Assembly: GCF_945859705.1 (NCBI RefSeq)
Contig: NC_079138.1
Coordinates: 186,001-250,000, forward strand
Length of the DNA: 64,000 bases
Reading direction: 5' to 3'
Source: Episyrphus balteatus
Lineage: Eukaryota; Arthropoda; Insecta; Diptera; Syrphidae
The notes below the pieces were generated by a model. The model was not told the DNA's origin, made no database searches, and saw only the letters and a list, made by a program, of their open reading frames with translations. Position numbers and translations under genes: made by a program. Shown here piece after piece: positions 14,287 through 28,200 of this stretch (position 1 is its first letter; each line of letters opens with the position of its first letter).

Positions 14287-14306
14287 TTTGTTGTTCTAAC
14301 AACAAA
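14287..14306. repeat. Templated palindrome inside one satellite monomer
   Basis: One monomer has TTTGTTGTT, then CT, then AACAACAAA: 9-bp perfect arms around a 2-bp centre. It replaces the usual AGAGAATTTTGAATTTTG stretch. This looks like a snap-back copying or repair event confined to a single unit. Confidence 0.85.
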
Positions 14307-16059
14307 GTTTGCAAAGTTTTGATGTGTTTAGACGCTCGGTTAACGAGATATGACGATTTAAACATTTTTAAAAGTGATTTTCTCCAAACGTGAATTTTTC
14401 AACTCCAATTGAATTGTATGCGAAGGATATCGACTCACAGAGCACAAAAATGTATTTTCTATAAGTTTTGGACTTGTAGTTTTGTTTTTAGAGAATTTTG
14501 AATTTTGCAAGTTTTGATGTGTTTAGACGCTCGGTTAACGAGATATGACGATTTAAACATTTTTAAAAGTGATTTTCTCCAAACGTGAATTTTTCAACTC
14601 CAATTGAATTGTATGCGAAGGATATCGACTCACAGAGCACAAAAATGTATTTTCTATAAGTTTTGGACTTGTAGTTTTGTTTTTAGAGAATTTTGAATTT
14701 TGCAAGTTTTGATGTGTTTAGACGCTCGGTTAACGAGATATGACGATTTAAACATTTTTAAAAGTGATTTTCTCCAAACGTGAATTTTTCAACTCCAATT
14801 GAATTGTATGCGAAGGATATCGACTCACAGAGCACAAAAATGTATTTTCTATAAGTTTTGGACTTGTAGTTTTGTTTTTAGAGAATTTTGAATTTTGCAA
14901 GTTTTGATGTGTTTAGACGCTCGGTTAACGAGATATGACGATTTAAACATTTTTAAAAGTGATTTTCTCCAAACGTGAATTTTTCAACTCCAATTGAATT
15001 GTATGCGAAGGATATCGACTCACAGAGCACAAAAATGTATTTTCTATAAGTTTTGGACTTGTAGTTTTGTTTTTAGAGAATTTTGAATTTTGCAAGTTTT
15101 GATGTGTTTAGACGCTCGGTTAACGAGATATGACGATTTAAACATTTTTAAAAGTGATTTTCTCCAAACGTGAATTTTTCAACTCCAATTGAATTGTATG
15201 CGAAGGATATCGACTCACAGAGCACAAAAATGTATTTTCTATAAGTTTTGGACTTGTAGTTTTGTTGTTAGAGAATTTTGAATTTTGCAAGTTTTGATGT
15301 GTTTAGACGCTCGGTTAACGAGATATGACGATTTAAACATTTTTAAAAGTGATTTTCTCCAAACGTGAATTTTTCAACTCCAATTGAATTGTATGCGAAG
15401 GATATCGACTCACAGAGCACAAAAATGTATTTTCTATAAGTTTTGGACTTGTAGTTTTGTTTTTAGAGAATTTTGAATTTTGCAAGTTTTGATGTGTTTA
15501 GACGCTCGGTTAACGAGGTATGACGATTTAAACATTTTTAAAAGTGATTTTCTCCAAACGTGAATTTTTCAACTCCAATTGAATTGTATGCGAAGGATAT
15601 CGACTCACAGAGCACAAAAATGTATTTTCTATAAGTTTTGGACTTGTAGTTTTGTTGTTAGAGAATTTTGAATTTTGCAAGTTTTGATGTGTTTAGACGC
15701 TCGGTTAACGAGATATGACGATTTAAACATTTTTAAAAGTGATTTTCTCCAAACGTGAATTTTTCAACTCCAATTGAATTGTATGCGAAGGATATCGACT
15801 CACAGAGCACAAAAATGTATTTTCTATAAGTTTTGGACTTGTAGTTTTGTTGTTAGAGAATTTTGAATTTTGCAAGTTTTGATGTGTTTAGACGCTCGGT
15901 TAACGAGATATGACGATTTAAACATTTTTAAAAGTGATTTTGAATTTTGCAAGTTTTGATGTGTTTAGACGCTCGGTTAACGAGATATGACGATTTAAAC
16001 ATTTTTAAAAGTGATTTTCTCCAAACGTGAATTTTTCAACTCCAATTGAATTGTATGCG

Positions 16060-19000
16060 AAGGATATCGACTCACAGAGCACGTGAATTTTTCAACTCCA
16101 ATTGAATTGTATGCGAAGGATATCGACTCACAGAGCACAAAAATGTACTTTCTATAAGTTTTGGACTTGTAGTTTTGTTTTTAGAGAATTTTGAATTTTG
16201 CAAGTTTTGATGTGTTTAGACGCTCGGTTAACGAGATATGACAATTTAAACATTTTTAAAAGTGATTTTCTCCAAACGTGAATTTTTCAACTCCAATTGA
16301 ATTGTATGCGAAGGATATCGACTCACAGAGCACAAAAATGTATTTTCTATAAGTTTTGGACTTGTAGTTTTGTTGTTAGAGAATTTTGAATTTTGCAAGT
16401 TTTGATGTTTTTAGACGCTCGGTTAGCGAGATATGACGATTTAAACATTTTTAAAAGTGATTTTCTCCAAACGTGAATTTTTCAACTCCAATTGAATTGT
16501 ATGCGAAGGATATCGACTCACAGAGCACAAAAATGTATTTTCTATAAGTTTTGGACTTGTAGTTTTGTTGTTAGAGAATTTTGAATTTTGCAAGTTTTGA
16601 TGTGTTTAGACGCTCGGTTAACGAGATATGACGATTTAAACATTTTTAAAAGTGATTTTCTCCAAACGTGAATTTTTCAACTCCAATTGAATTGTATGCG
16701 AAGGATATCGACTCACAGAGCACAAAAATGTATTTTCTATAAGTTTTGGACTTGTAGTTTTGTTTTTAGAGAATTTTGAATTTTGCAAGTTTTGATGTGT
16801 TTAGACGCTCGGTTAACGAGATATGACGATTTAAACATTTTTAAAAGTGATTTTCTCCAAACGTGAATTTTTCAACTCCAATTGAATTGTATGCGAAGGA
16901 TATCGACTCACAGAGCACAAAAATGTATTTTCTATAAGTTTTGGACTTGTAGTTTTGTTGTTAGAGAATTTTGAATTTTGCAAGTTTTGATGTGTTTAGA
17001 CGCTCGGTTAACGAGATATGACGATTTAAACATTTTTAAAAGTGATTTTCTCCAAACGTGAATTTTTCAACTCCAATTGAATTGTATGCGAAGGATATCG
17101 ACTCACAGAGCACAAAAAAGTACTTTCTATAAGTTTGGACTTGTAGTTTTGTTTTTAGAGAATTTTGAATTTTGCAAGTTTTGATGTGTTTAGACGCTCG
17201 GTTAACGAGATATGACGATTTAAACATTTTTAAAAGTGATTTTCTCCAAACGTGAATTTTTCAACTCCAATTGAATTGTATGCGAAGGATATCGACTCAC
17301 AGAGCACAAAAATGTATTTTCTATAAGTTTTGGACTTGTAGTTTTGTTGTTAGAGAATTTTGAATTTTGCAAGTTTTGATGTGTTTAGACGCTCGGTTAA
17401 CGAGATATGACGATTTAAACATTTTTAAAAGTGATTTTCTCCAAACGTGAATTTTTCAACTCCAATTGAATTGTATGCGAAGGATATCGACTCACAGAGC
17501 ACAAAAATGTATTTTCTATAAGTTTTGGACTTGTAGTTTTGTTGTTAGAGAATTTTGAATTTTGCAAGTTTTGATGACGCTCGGTTAACGAGATATGACG
17601 ATTTAAACATTTTTAAAAGTGATTTTCTCCAAACGTGAATTTTTCAACTCCAATTGAATTGTATGCGAAGGATATCGACTCACAGAGCACAAAAATGTAC
17701 TTTCTATAAGTTTTGGACTTGTAGTTTTGTTTTTAGAGAATTTTGAATTTTGCAAGTTTTGATGTGTTTAGACGCTCGGTTAACGAGATATGACGATTTA
17801 AACATTTTTAAAAGTGATTTTCTCCAAACGTGAATTTTTCAACTCCAATTGAATTGTATCCGAAGGATATCGACTCACAGAGCACAAAAATGTATTTTCT
17901 ATAAGTTTTGGACTTGTAGTTTTGTTGTTAGAGAATTTTGAATTTTGCAAGTTTTGATGTGTTTAGACGCTCGGTTAACGAGATATGACGATTTAAACAT
18001 TTTTAAAAGTGATTTTCTCCAAACGTGAATTTTTCAACTCCAATTGAATTGTATGCGAAGGATATCGACTCACAGAGCACAAAAATGTACTTTCTATAAG
18101 TTTTGGACTTGTAGTTTTGTTTTTAGAGAATTTTGAATTTTGCAAGTTTTGATGTGTTTAGACGCTCGGTTAACGAGATATCACGATTTAAACATTTTTA
18201 AAAGTGATTTTCTCCAAACGTGAATTTTTCACCTCCAATTGAATTGTATGCGAAGGATATCGACTCACAGAGCACAAAAATGTATTTTCTATAAGTTTTG
18301 GACTTGTAGTTTTGTTGTTAGAGAATTTTGAATTTTGCAAGTTTTGATGTGTTTAGACGCTCGGTTAACGAGATATGACGATTTAAACATTTTTAAAAGT
18401 GATTTTCTCCAAACGTGAATTTTTCAACTCCAATTGAATTGTATGCGAAGGATATCGACTCACAGAGCACAAAAATGTATTTTCTATAAGTTTTGGACTT
18501 GTAGTTTTGTTTTTAGAGAATTTTGAATTTTGCAAGTTTTGATGTGTTTAGACGCTCGGTTAACGAGATATGACGATTTAAACATTTTTAAAAGTGATTT
18601 TCTCCAAACGTGAATTTTTCAACACAAAAATGTATTTTCTATAAGTTTTGGACTTGTAGTTTTGTTTTTAGAGAATTTTGAATTTTGCAAGTTTTGATGT
18701 GTTTAGACGCTCGGTTAACGAGATATGACGATTTAAACATTTTTAAAAGTGATTTTCTCCAAACGTGAATTTTTCAACTCCAATTGAATTGTATGCGAAG
18801 GATATCGACTCACAGAGCACAAAAATGTATTTTCTATAAGTTTTGGACTTGTAGTTTTGTTTTTAGAGAATTTTGAATTTTGCAAGTTTTGATGTGTTTA
18901 GACGCTCGGTTAACGAGATATGACGATTTAAACATTTTTAAAAGTGATTTTCTCCAAACGTGAATTTTTCAACTCCAATTGAATTGTATGCGAAGGATAT

Positions 19001-22000
19001 CGACTCACAGAGCACAAAAATGTATTTTCTATAAGTTTTGGACTTGTAGTTTTGTTTTTAGAGAATTTTGAATTTTGCAAGTTTTGATGTGTTTAGACGC
19101 TCGGTTAACGAGATATGACGATTTAAACATTTTTAAAAGTGATTTTCTCCAAACGTGAATTTTTCAACTCCAATTGAATTGTATGCGAAGGATATCGACT
19201 CACAGAGCACAAAAATGTATTTTCTATAAGTTTTGGACTTGTAGTTTTGTTTTTAGAGAATTTTGAATTTTGCAAGTTTTGATGTGTTTAGACGCTCGGT
19301 TAACGAGATATGACGATTTAAACATTTTTAAAAGTGATTTTCTCCAAACGTGAATTTTTCAACTCCAATTGAATTGTATGCGAAGGATATCAACTCACAG
19401 AGCACAAAAATGTATTTTCTATAAGTTTTGGACTTGTAGTTTTGTTTTTAGAGAATTTTGAATTTTGCAAGTTTTGATGTGTTTAGACGCTCGGTTAACG
19501 AGATATGACGATTTAAACATTTTTAAAAGTGATTTTCTCCAAACGTGAATTTTTCAACTCCAATTGAATTGTATGCGAAGGATATCGACTCACAGAGCAC
19601 AAAAATGTATTTTCTATAAGTTTTGGACTTGTAGTTTTGTTGTTAGAGAATTTTGAATTTTGCAAGTTTTGATGTGTTTAGACGCTCGGTTAACGAGATA
19701 TGACGATTTAAACATTTTTAAAAGTGATTTTCTCCAAACGTGAATTTTTCAACTCCAATTGAATTGTATGCGAAGGATATCGACTCACAGAGCACAAAAA
19801 TGTATTTTCTATAAGTTTTGGACTTGTAGTTTTGTTTTTAGAGAATTTTGAATTTTGCAAGTTTTGATGTGTTTAGACGCTCGGTTAACGAGATATGACG
19901 ATTTAAACATTTTTAAAAGTGATTTTCTCCAAACGTGAATTTTTCAACTCCAATTGAATTGTATGCGAAGGATATCGACTCACAGAGCACAAAAATGTAT
20001 TTTCTATAAGTTTTGGACTTGTAGTTTTGTTGTTAGAGAATTTTGAATTTTGCAAGTTTTGATGTGTTTAGACGCTCGGTTAACGAGATATGACGATTTA
20101 AACATTTTTAAAAGTGATTTTCTCCAAACGTGAATTTTTCAACTCCAATTGAATTGTATGCGAAGGATATCGACTCACAGAGCACAAAAATGTATTTTCT
20201 ATAAGTTTTGGACTTGTAGTTTTGTTGTTAGAGAATTTTGAATTTTGCAAGTTTTGATGTGTTTAGACGCTCGGTTAACGAGATATGACGATTTAAACAT
20301 TTTTAAAAGTGATTTTCTCCAAACGTGAATTTTTCAACTCCAATTGAATTGTATGCGAAGGATATCGACTCACAGAGCACGTGAATTTTTCAACTCCAAT
20401 TGAATTGTATGCGAAGGATATCGACTCACAGAGCACAAAAATGTACTTTCTATAAGTTTTGGACTTGTAGTTTTGTTTTTAGAGAATTTTGAATTTTGCA
20501 AGTTTTGATGTGTTTAGACGCTCGGTTAACGAGATATGACAATTTAAACATTTTTAAAAGTGATTTTCTCCAAACGTGAATTTTTCAACTCCAATTGAAT
20601 TGTATGCGAAGGATATCGACTCACAGAGCACAAAAATGTATTTTCTATAAGTTTTGGACTTGTAGTTTTGTTGTTAGAGAATTTTGAATTTTGCAAGTTT
20701 TGATGTTTTTAGACGCTCGGTTAGCGAGATATGACGATTTAAACATTTTTAAAAGTGATTTTCTCCAAACGTGAATTTTTCAACTCCAATTGAATTGTAT
20801 GCGAAGGATATCGACTCACAGAGCACAAAAATGTATTTTCTATAAGTTTTGGACTTGTAGTTTTGTTGTTAGAGAATTTTGAATTTTGCAAGTTTTGATG
20901 TGTTTAGACGCTCGGTTAACGAGATATGACGATTTAAACATTTTTAAAAGTGATTTTCTCCAAACGTGAATTTTTCAACTCCAATTGAATTGTATGCGAA
21001 GGATATCGACTCACAGAGCACAAAAATGTATTTTCTATAAGTTTTGGACTTGTAGTTTTGTTTTTAGAGAATTTTGAATTTTGCAAGTTTTGATGTGTTT
21101 AGACGCTCGGTTAACGAGATATGACGATTTAAACATTTTTAAAAGTGATTTTCTCCAAACGTGAATTTTTCAACTCCAATTGAATTGTATGCGAAGGATA
21201 TCGACTCACAGAGCACAAAAATGTATTTTCTATAAGTTTTGGACTTGTAGTTTTGTTGTTAGAGAATTTTGAATTTTGCAAGTTTTGATGTGTTTAGACG
21301 CTCGGTTAACGAGATATGACGATTTAAACATTTTTAAAAGTGATTTTCTCCAAACGTGAATTTTTCAACTCCAATTGAATTGTATGCGAAGGATATCGAC
21401 TCACAGAGCACAAAAAAGTACTTTCTATAAGTTTGGACTTGTAGTTTTGTTTTTAGAGAATTTTGAATTTTGCAAGTTTTGATGTGTTTAGACGCTCGGT
21501 TAACGAGATATGACGATTTAAACATTTTTAAAAGTGATTTTCTCCAAACGTGAATTTTTCAACTCCAATTGAATTGTATGCGAAGGATATCGACTCACAG
21601 AGCACAAAAATGTATTTTCTATAAGTTTTGGACTTGTAGTTTTGTTGTTAGAGAATTTTGAATTTTGCAAGTTTTGATGTGTTTAGACGCTCGGTTAACG
21701 AGATATGACGATTTAAACATTTTTAAAAGTGATTTTCTCCAAACGTGAATTTTTCAACTCCAATTGAATTGTATGCGAAGGATATCGACTCACAGAGCAC
21801 AAAAATGTATTTTCTATAAGTTTTGGACTTGTAGTTTTGTTGTTAGAGAATTTTGAATTTTGCAAGTTTTGATGACGCTCGGTTAACGAGATATGACGAT
21901 TTAAACATTTTTAAAAGTGATTTTCTCCAAACGTGAATTTTTCAACTCCAATTGAATTGTATGCGAAGGATATCGACTCACAGAGCACAAAAATGTACTT

Positions 22001-22200
22001 TCTATAAGTTTTGGACTTGTAGTTTTGTTTTTAGAGAATTTTGAATTTTGCAAGTTTTGATGTGTTTAGACGCTCGGTTAACGAGATATGACGATTTAAA
22101 CATTTTTAAAAGTGATTTTCTCCAAACGTGAATTTTTCAACTCCAATTGAATTGTATCCGAAGGATATCGACTCACAGAGCACAAAAATGTACTTTCTAT
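16060..22200. repeat. Duplicated satellite block, spacing 4298 bp
   Basis: Rare variants recur in the same order 4298 bp or nearly that apart. They include the GAGCACGTGAAT restart (about 16080 and 20380), ATATGACAATTTAAAC (about 16243 and 20538), the AAAAAAGTACTTTC variant (about 17116 and 21414) and the GTTTTGATGACGCTCGG deletion (about 17573 and 21871). A third copy of the last two lies about 5324 bp further right. Confidence 0.8.
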
Positions 22201-25200
22201 AAGTTTTGGACTTGTAGTTTTGTTTTTAGAGAATTTTGAATTTTGCAAGTTTTGATGTGTTTAGACGCTCGGTTAACGAGATATCACGATTTAAACATTT
22301 TTAAAAGTGATTTTCTCCAAACGTGAATTTTTCACCTCCAATTGAATTGTATGCAAAGGATATCGACTCACAGAGCACAAAAATGTATTTTCTATAAGTT
22401 TTGGTATTGTAGTTTTGTTGTTAGATAATTTTGAATTTTGCAAGTTTTGATGTGTTTAGACGCTCGGTTAACGAGATATGACGATTTAAACATTTTTAAA
22501 AGTGATGTTCTCCAAACGTGAATTTTTCAACTCCAATTGAATTGTATGCGAAGGATATCGACTCACAGAGCACAAAAATGTATTTTCTATAAGTTTTGGA
22601 CTTGTAGTTTTGTTGTTAGAGAATTTTGAATTTTGCAAGTTTTGATGTGTTTAGACGCTCGGTTAACGAGATATGACGATTTAAACATTTTTAAAAGTGA
22701 TTTTCTCCAAACGTGAATTTTTCAACTCCAATTGAATTGTATGCGAAGGATATCGACTCACAGAGCACAAAAATGTATTTTCTATAAGTTTTGGACTTGT
22801 AGTTTTGTTTTTAGAGAATTTTGAATTTTGCAAGTTTTGATGTGTTTAGACGCTCGGTTAACGAGATATGACGATTTAAACATTTTTAAAAGTGATTTTC
22901 TCCAAACGTGAATTTTTCAACTCCAATTGAATTGTATGCGAAGGATATCGACTCACAGAGCACAAAAATGTATTTTCTATAAGTTTTGGACTTGTAGTTT
23001 TGTTGTTAGAGAATTTTGAATTTTGCAAGTTTTGATGTGTTTAGACGCTCGGTTAACGAGATATGACGATTTAAACATTTTTAAAAGTGATTTTCTCCAA
23101 ACGTGAATTTTTCAACTCCAATTGAATTGTATGCGAAGGATATCGACTCACAGAGCACAAAAATGTATTTTCTATAAGTTTTGGACTTGTAGTTTTGTTG
23201 TTAGATAATTTTGAATTTTGCAAGTTTTGATGTGTTTAGACGCTCGGTTAACGAGATATGACGATTTAAACATTTTTAAAAGTGATTTTCTCCAAACGTG
23301 AATTTTTCAACTCCAATTGAATTGTATGCGAAGGATATCGACTCACAGAGCACAAAAATGTATTTTCTATAAGTTTTGGACTTGTAGTTTTGTTTTTAGA
23401 GAATTTTGAATTTTGCAAGTTTTGATGTGTTTAGACGCTCGGTTAACGAGATATGACGATTTAAACATTTTTAAAAGTGATTTTCTCCAAACGTGAATTT
23501 TGCAAGTTTTGATGTGTTTAGACGCTCGGTTAACGAGATATGACGATTTAAACATTTTTAAAAGTGATTTTCTCCAAACGTGAATTTTTCAACTCCAATT
23601 GAATTGTATGCGAAGGATATCGACTCACAGAGCACAGAAATGTATTTTCTATAAGTTTTGGACTTGTAGTTTTGTTGTTAGAGAATTTTGAATTTTGCAA
23701 GTTTTGATGTGTTTAGACGCTCGGTTAACGAGATATGACGATTTAAACATTTTTAAAAGTGATTTTCTCCAAACGTGAATTTTTCAACTCCAATTGAATT
23801 GTATGCGAAGGATATCGACTCACAGAGTACAAAATTGTATTTTCTATAAGTTTTGGACTTGTAGTTTTGTTTTTAGAGTTTTGTGTTTAGACGCTCGGTT
23901 AACGAGATATGACGATTTAAACATTTTTAAAAGTGATTTTCTCCAAACGTGAATTTTTCAACTCCAATTGAATTGTATGCGAAGGATATCGACTCACAGA
24001 GCACAAAAATGTATTTTCTATAAGTTTTGGACTTGTAGTTTTGTTGTTAGAGAATTTTGAATTTTGCAAGTTTTGATGTGTTTAGACGCTCGGTTAGCGA
24101 GATATGACGATTTAAACATTTTTAAAAGTGATTTTCTCCAAACGTGAATTTTTCAACTCCAATTGAATTGTATGCGAAGGATATCGACTCACAGAGCACA
24201 AAAATGTATTTCCTATAAGTTTTGGACTTGTAGTTTTGTTTTTAGAGAATTTTGAATTTTGCAAGTTTTGATGTGTTTAGACGTTCGGTTAACGAGATAT
24301 GACGATTTAAACATTTTTAAAAGTGATTTTCTCCAAACGTGAATTTTTCAACTCCAATTGAATTGTATGCGAAGGATATCGACTCACAGAGCACAAAAAT
24401 GTATTTTCTATAAGTTTTGGACTTGTAGTTTTGTTGTTAGAGAATTTTGAATTTTGCAAGTTTTGATGTGTTTAGACGCTCGGTTAACGAGATATGACGA
24501 TTTAAACATTTTTTAAAAGTGATTTTCTCCAAACGTGAATTTTTCAACTCCAATTGAATTGTATGCGAAGGATATCGACTCACAGAGTACAAAATTGTAT
24601 TTTCTATAAGTTTTGGACTTGTAGTTTTGTTTTTAGAGAATTTTGAATTTTGCAAGTTTTGATGTGTTTAGACGCTCGGTTAACGAGATATGACGATTTA
24701 AACATTTTTAAAAGTGATTTTCTCCAAACGTGAATTTTTCAACTCCAATTGAATTGTATGCGAAGGATATCGACTCACAGAGTACAAAATTGTATTTTCT
24801 ATAAGTTTTGGACTTGTAGTTTTGTTTTTAGAGAATTTTGAATTTTGCAAGTTTTGATGTGTTTAGACGCTCGGTTAACGAGATATGACGATTTAAACAT
24901 TTTTAAAAGTGATTTTCTCCAAACGTGAATTTTTCAACTCCAATTGAATTGTATGCGAAGGATATCGACTCACAGAGCACAAAAATGTATTTTCTATAAG
25001 TTTTGGACTTGTAGTTTTGTTTTTAGAGAATTTTGAATTTTGCAAGTTTTGATGTGTTTAGACGCTCGGTTAACGAGATATGACGATTTAAACATTTTTA
25101 AAAGTGATTTTCTCCAAACGTGAATTTTTCAACTCCAATTGAATTGTATGCGAAGGATATCGACTCACAGAGTACAAAATTGTATTTTCTATAAGTTTTG

Positions 25201-28200
25201 GACTTGTAGTTTTGTTTTTAGAGAATTTTGAATTTTGCAAGTTTTGATGTGTTTAGACGCTCGGTTAACGAGATATGACGATTTAAACATTTTTAAAAGT
25301 GATTTTCTCCAAACGTGAATTTTTCAACTCCAATTGAATTGTATGCGAAGGATATCGACTCACAGAGCACAAAAATGTATTTCCTATAAGTTTTGGACTT
25401 GTAGTTTTGTTTTTAGAGAATTTTGAATTTTGCAAGTTTTGATGTGTTTAGACGCTCGGTTAACGAGATATGACGATTTAAACATTTTTAAAAGTGATTT
25501 CCTCCAAACGTGAATTTTTCAACTCCAATTGAATTGTATGCGAAGGATATCGACTCACAGAGCACAAAAATGTATTTTCTATAAGTTTTGGACTTGTAGT
25601 TTTGTTGTTAGAGAATTTTGAATTTTGCAAGTTTTGATGTGTTTAGACGCTCGGTTAACGAGATATGACGATTTAAACATTTTTAAAAGTGATTTTCTCC
25701 AAACGTGAATTTTTCAAATCCAATTGAATTGTATGCGAAGGATATCGACTCACAGAGCACAAAAATGTATTTTCTATAAGTTTTGGACTTGTAGTTTTGT
25801 TGTTAGAGAATTTTGAATTTTGCAAGTTTTGATGTGTTTAGACGCTCGGTTAGCGAGATATGACGATTTAAACATTTTTAAAAGTGATTTTCTCCAAACG
25901 TGAATTTTTCAACTCCAATTGAATTGTATGCGAAGGATATCGACTCACAGAGCACAAAAATGTATTTCCTATAAGTTTTGGACTTGTAGTTTTGTTTTTA
26001 GAGAATTTTGAATTTTGCAAGTTTTGATGTGTTTAGACGCTCGGTTAACGAGATATGACGATTTAAACATTTTTAAAAGTGATTTTCTCCAAACGTGAAT
26101 TTTTCAACTCCAATTGAATTGTATGCGAAGGATATCGACTCACAGAGCTCAAAAATGTATTTTCTATAAGTTTTGGACTTGTAGTTTTGTTGTTAGAGAA
26201 TTTTGAATTTTGCAAGTTTTGATGTGTTTAGACGCTCGGTTAACGAGATATGACGATTTAAACATTTCTAAAAGTGATTTTCTCCAAACGTGAATTTTTC
26301 AACTCCAATTGAATTGTATGCGAAGGATATCGACTCACAGAGTACAAAATTGTATTTTCTATAAGTTTTGGACTTGTAGTTTTGTTTTTAGAGAATTTTG
26401 AATTTTGCAAGTTTTGATGTGTTTAGACGCTCGGTTAACGAGATATGACGATTTAAACATTTTTAAAAGTGATTTTCTCCAAACGTGAATTTTTCAACTC
26501 CAATTGAATTGTATGCGAAGGATATCGACTCACAGAGCACAAAAATGTATTTTCTATAAGTTTTGGACTTGTAGTTTTGTTGTTAGAGAATTTTGAATTT
26601 TGCAAGTTTTGATGTGTTTAGACGCTCGGTTAACGAGATATGACGATTTAAACATTTTTAAAAGTGATTTTCTCCAAACGTGAATTTTTCAACTCCAATT
26701 GAATTGTATGCGAAGGATATCGACTCACAGAGCACAAAAAAGTACTTTCTATAAGTTTGGACTTGTAGTTTTGTTTTTAGAGAATTTTGAATTTTGCAAG
26801 TTTTGATGTGTTTAGACGCTCGGTTAACGAGATATGACGATTTAAACATTTTTAAAAGTGATTTTCTCCAAACGTGAATTTTTCAACTCCAATTGAATTG
26901 TATGCGAAGGATATCGACTCACAGAGCACAAAAATGTATTTTCTATAAGTTTTGGACTTGTAGTTTTGTTGTTAGAGAATTTTGAATTTTGCAAGTTTTG
27001 ATGTGTTTAGACGCTCGGTTAACGAGATATGACGATTTAAACATTTTTAAAAGTGATTTTCTCCAAACGTGAATTTTTCAACTCCAATTGAATTGTATGC
27101 GAAGGATATCGACTCACAGAGCACAAAAATGTATTTTCTATAAGTTTTGGACTTGTAGTTTTGTTGTTAGAGAATTTTGAATTTTGCAAGTTTTGATGAC
27201 GCTCGGTTAACGAGATATGACGATTTAAACATTTTTAAAAGTGATTTTCTCCAAACGTGAATTTTTCAACTCCAATTGAATTGTATGCGAAGGATATCGA
27301 CTCACAGAGCACAAAAATGTACTTTCTATAAGTTTTGGACTTGTAGTTTTGTTTTTAGAGAATTTTGAATTTTGCAAGTTTTGATGTGTTTAGACGCTCG
27401 GTTAACGAGATATGACGATTTAAACATTTTTAAAAGTGATTTTCTCCAAACGTGAATTTTTCAACTCCAATTGAATTGTATCCGAAGGATATCGACTCAC
27501 AGAGCACAAAAATGTACTTTCTATAAGTTTTGGACTTGTAGTTTTGTTTTTAGAGAATTTTGAATTTTGCAAGTTTTGATGTGTTTAGACGCTCGGTTAA
27601 CGAGATATCACGATTTAAACATTTTTAAAAGTGATTTTCTCCAAACGTGAATTTTTCACCTCCAATTGAATTGTATGCAAAGGATATCGACTCACAGAGC
27701 ACAAAAATGTATTTTCTATAAGTTTTGGTATTGTAGTTTTGTTGTTAGATAATTTTGAATTTTGCAAGTTTTGATGTGTTTAGACGCTCGGTTAACGAGA
27801 TATGACGATTTAAACATTTTTAAAAGTGATGTTCTCCAAACGTGAATTTTTCAACTCCAATTGAATTGTATGCGAAGGATATCGACTCACAGAGCACAAA
27901 AATGTATTTTCTATAAGTTTTGGACTTGTAGTTTTGTTGTTAGAGAATTTTGAATTTTGCAAGTTTTGATGTGTTTAGACGCTCGGTTAACGAGATATGA
28001 CGATTTAAACATTTTTAAAAGTGATTTTCTCCAAACGTGAATTTTTCAACTCCAATTGAATTGTATGCGAAGGATATCGACTCACAGAGCACAAAAATGT
28101 ATTTTCTATAAGTTTTGGACTTGTAGTTTTGTTTTTAGAGAATTTTGAATTTTGCAAGTTTTGATGTGTTTAGACGCTCGGTTAACGAGATATGACGATT

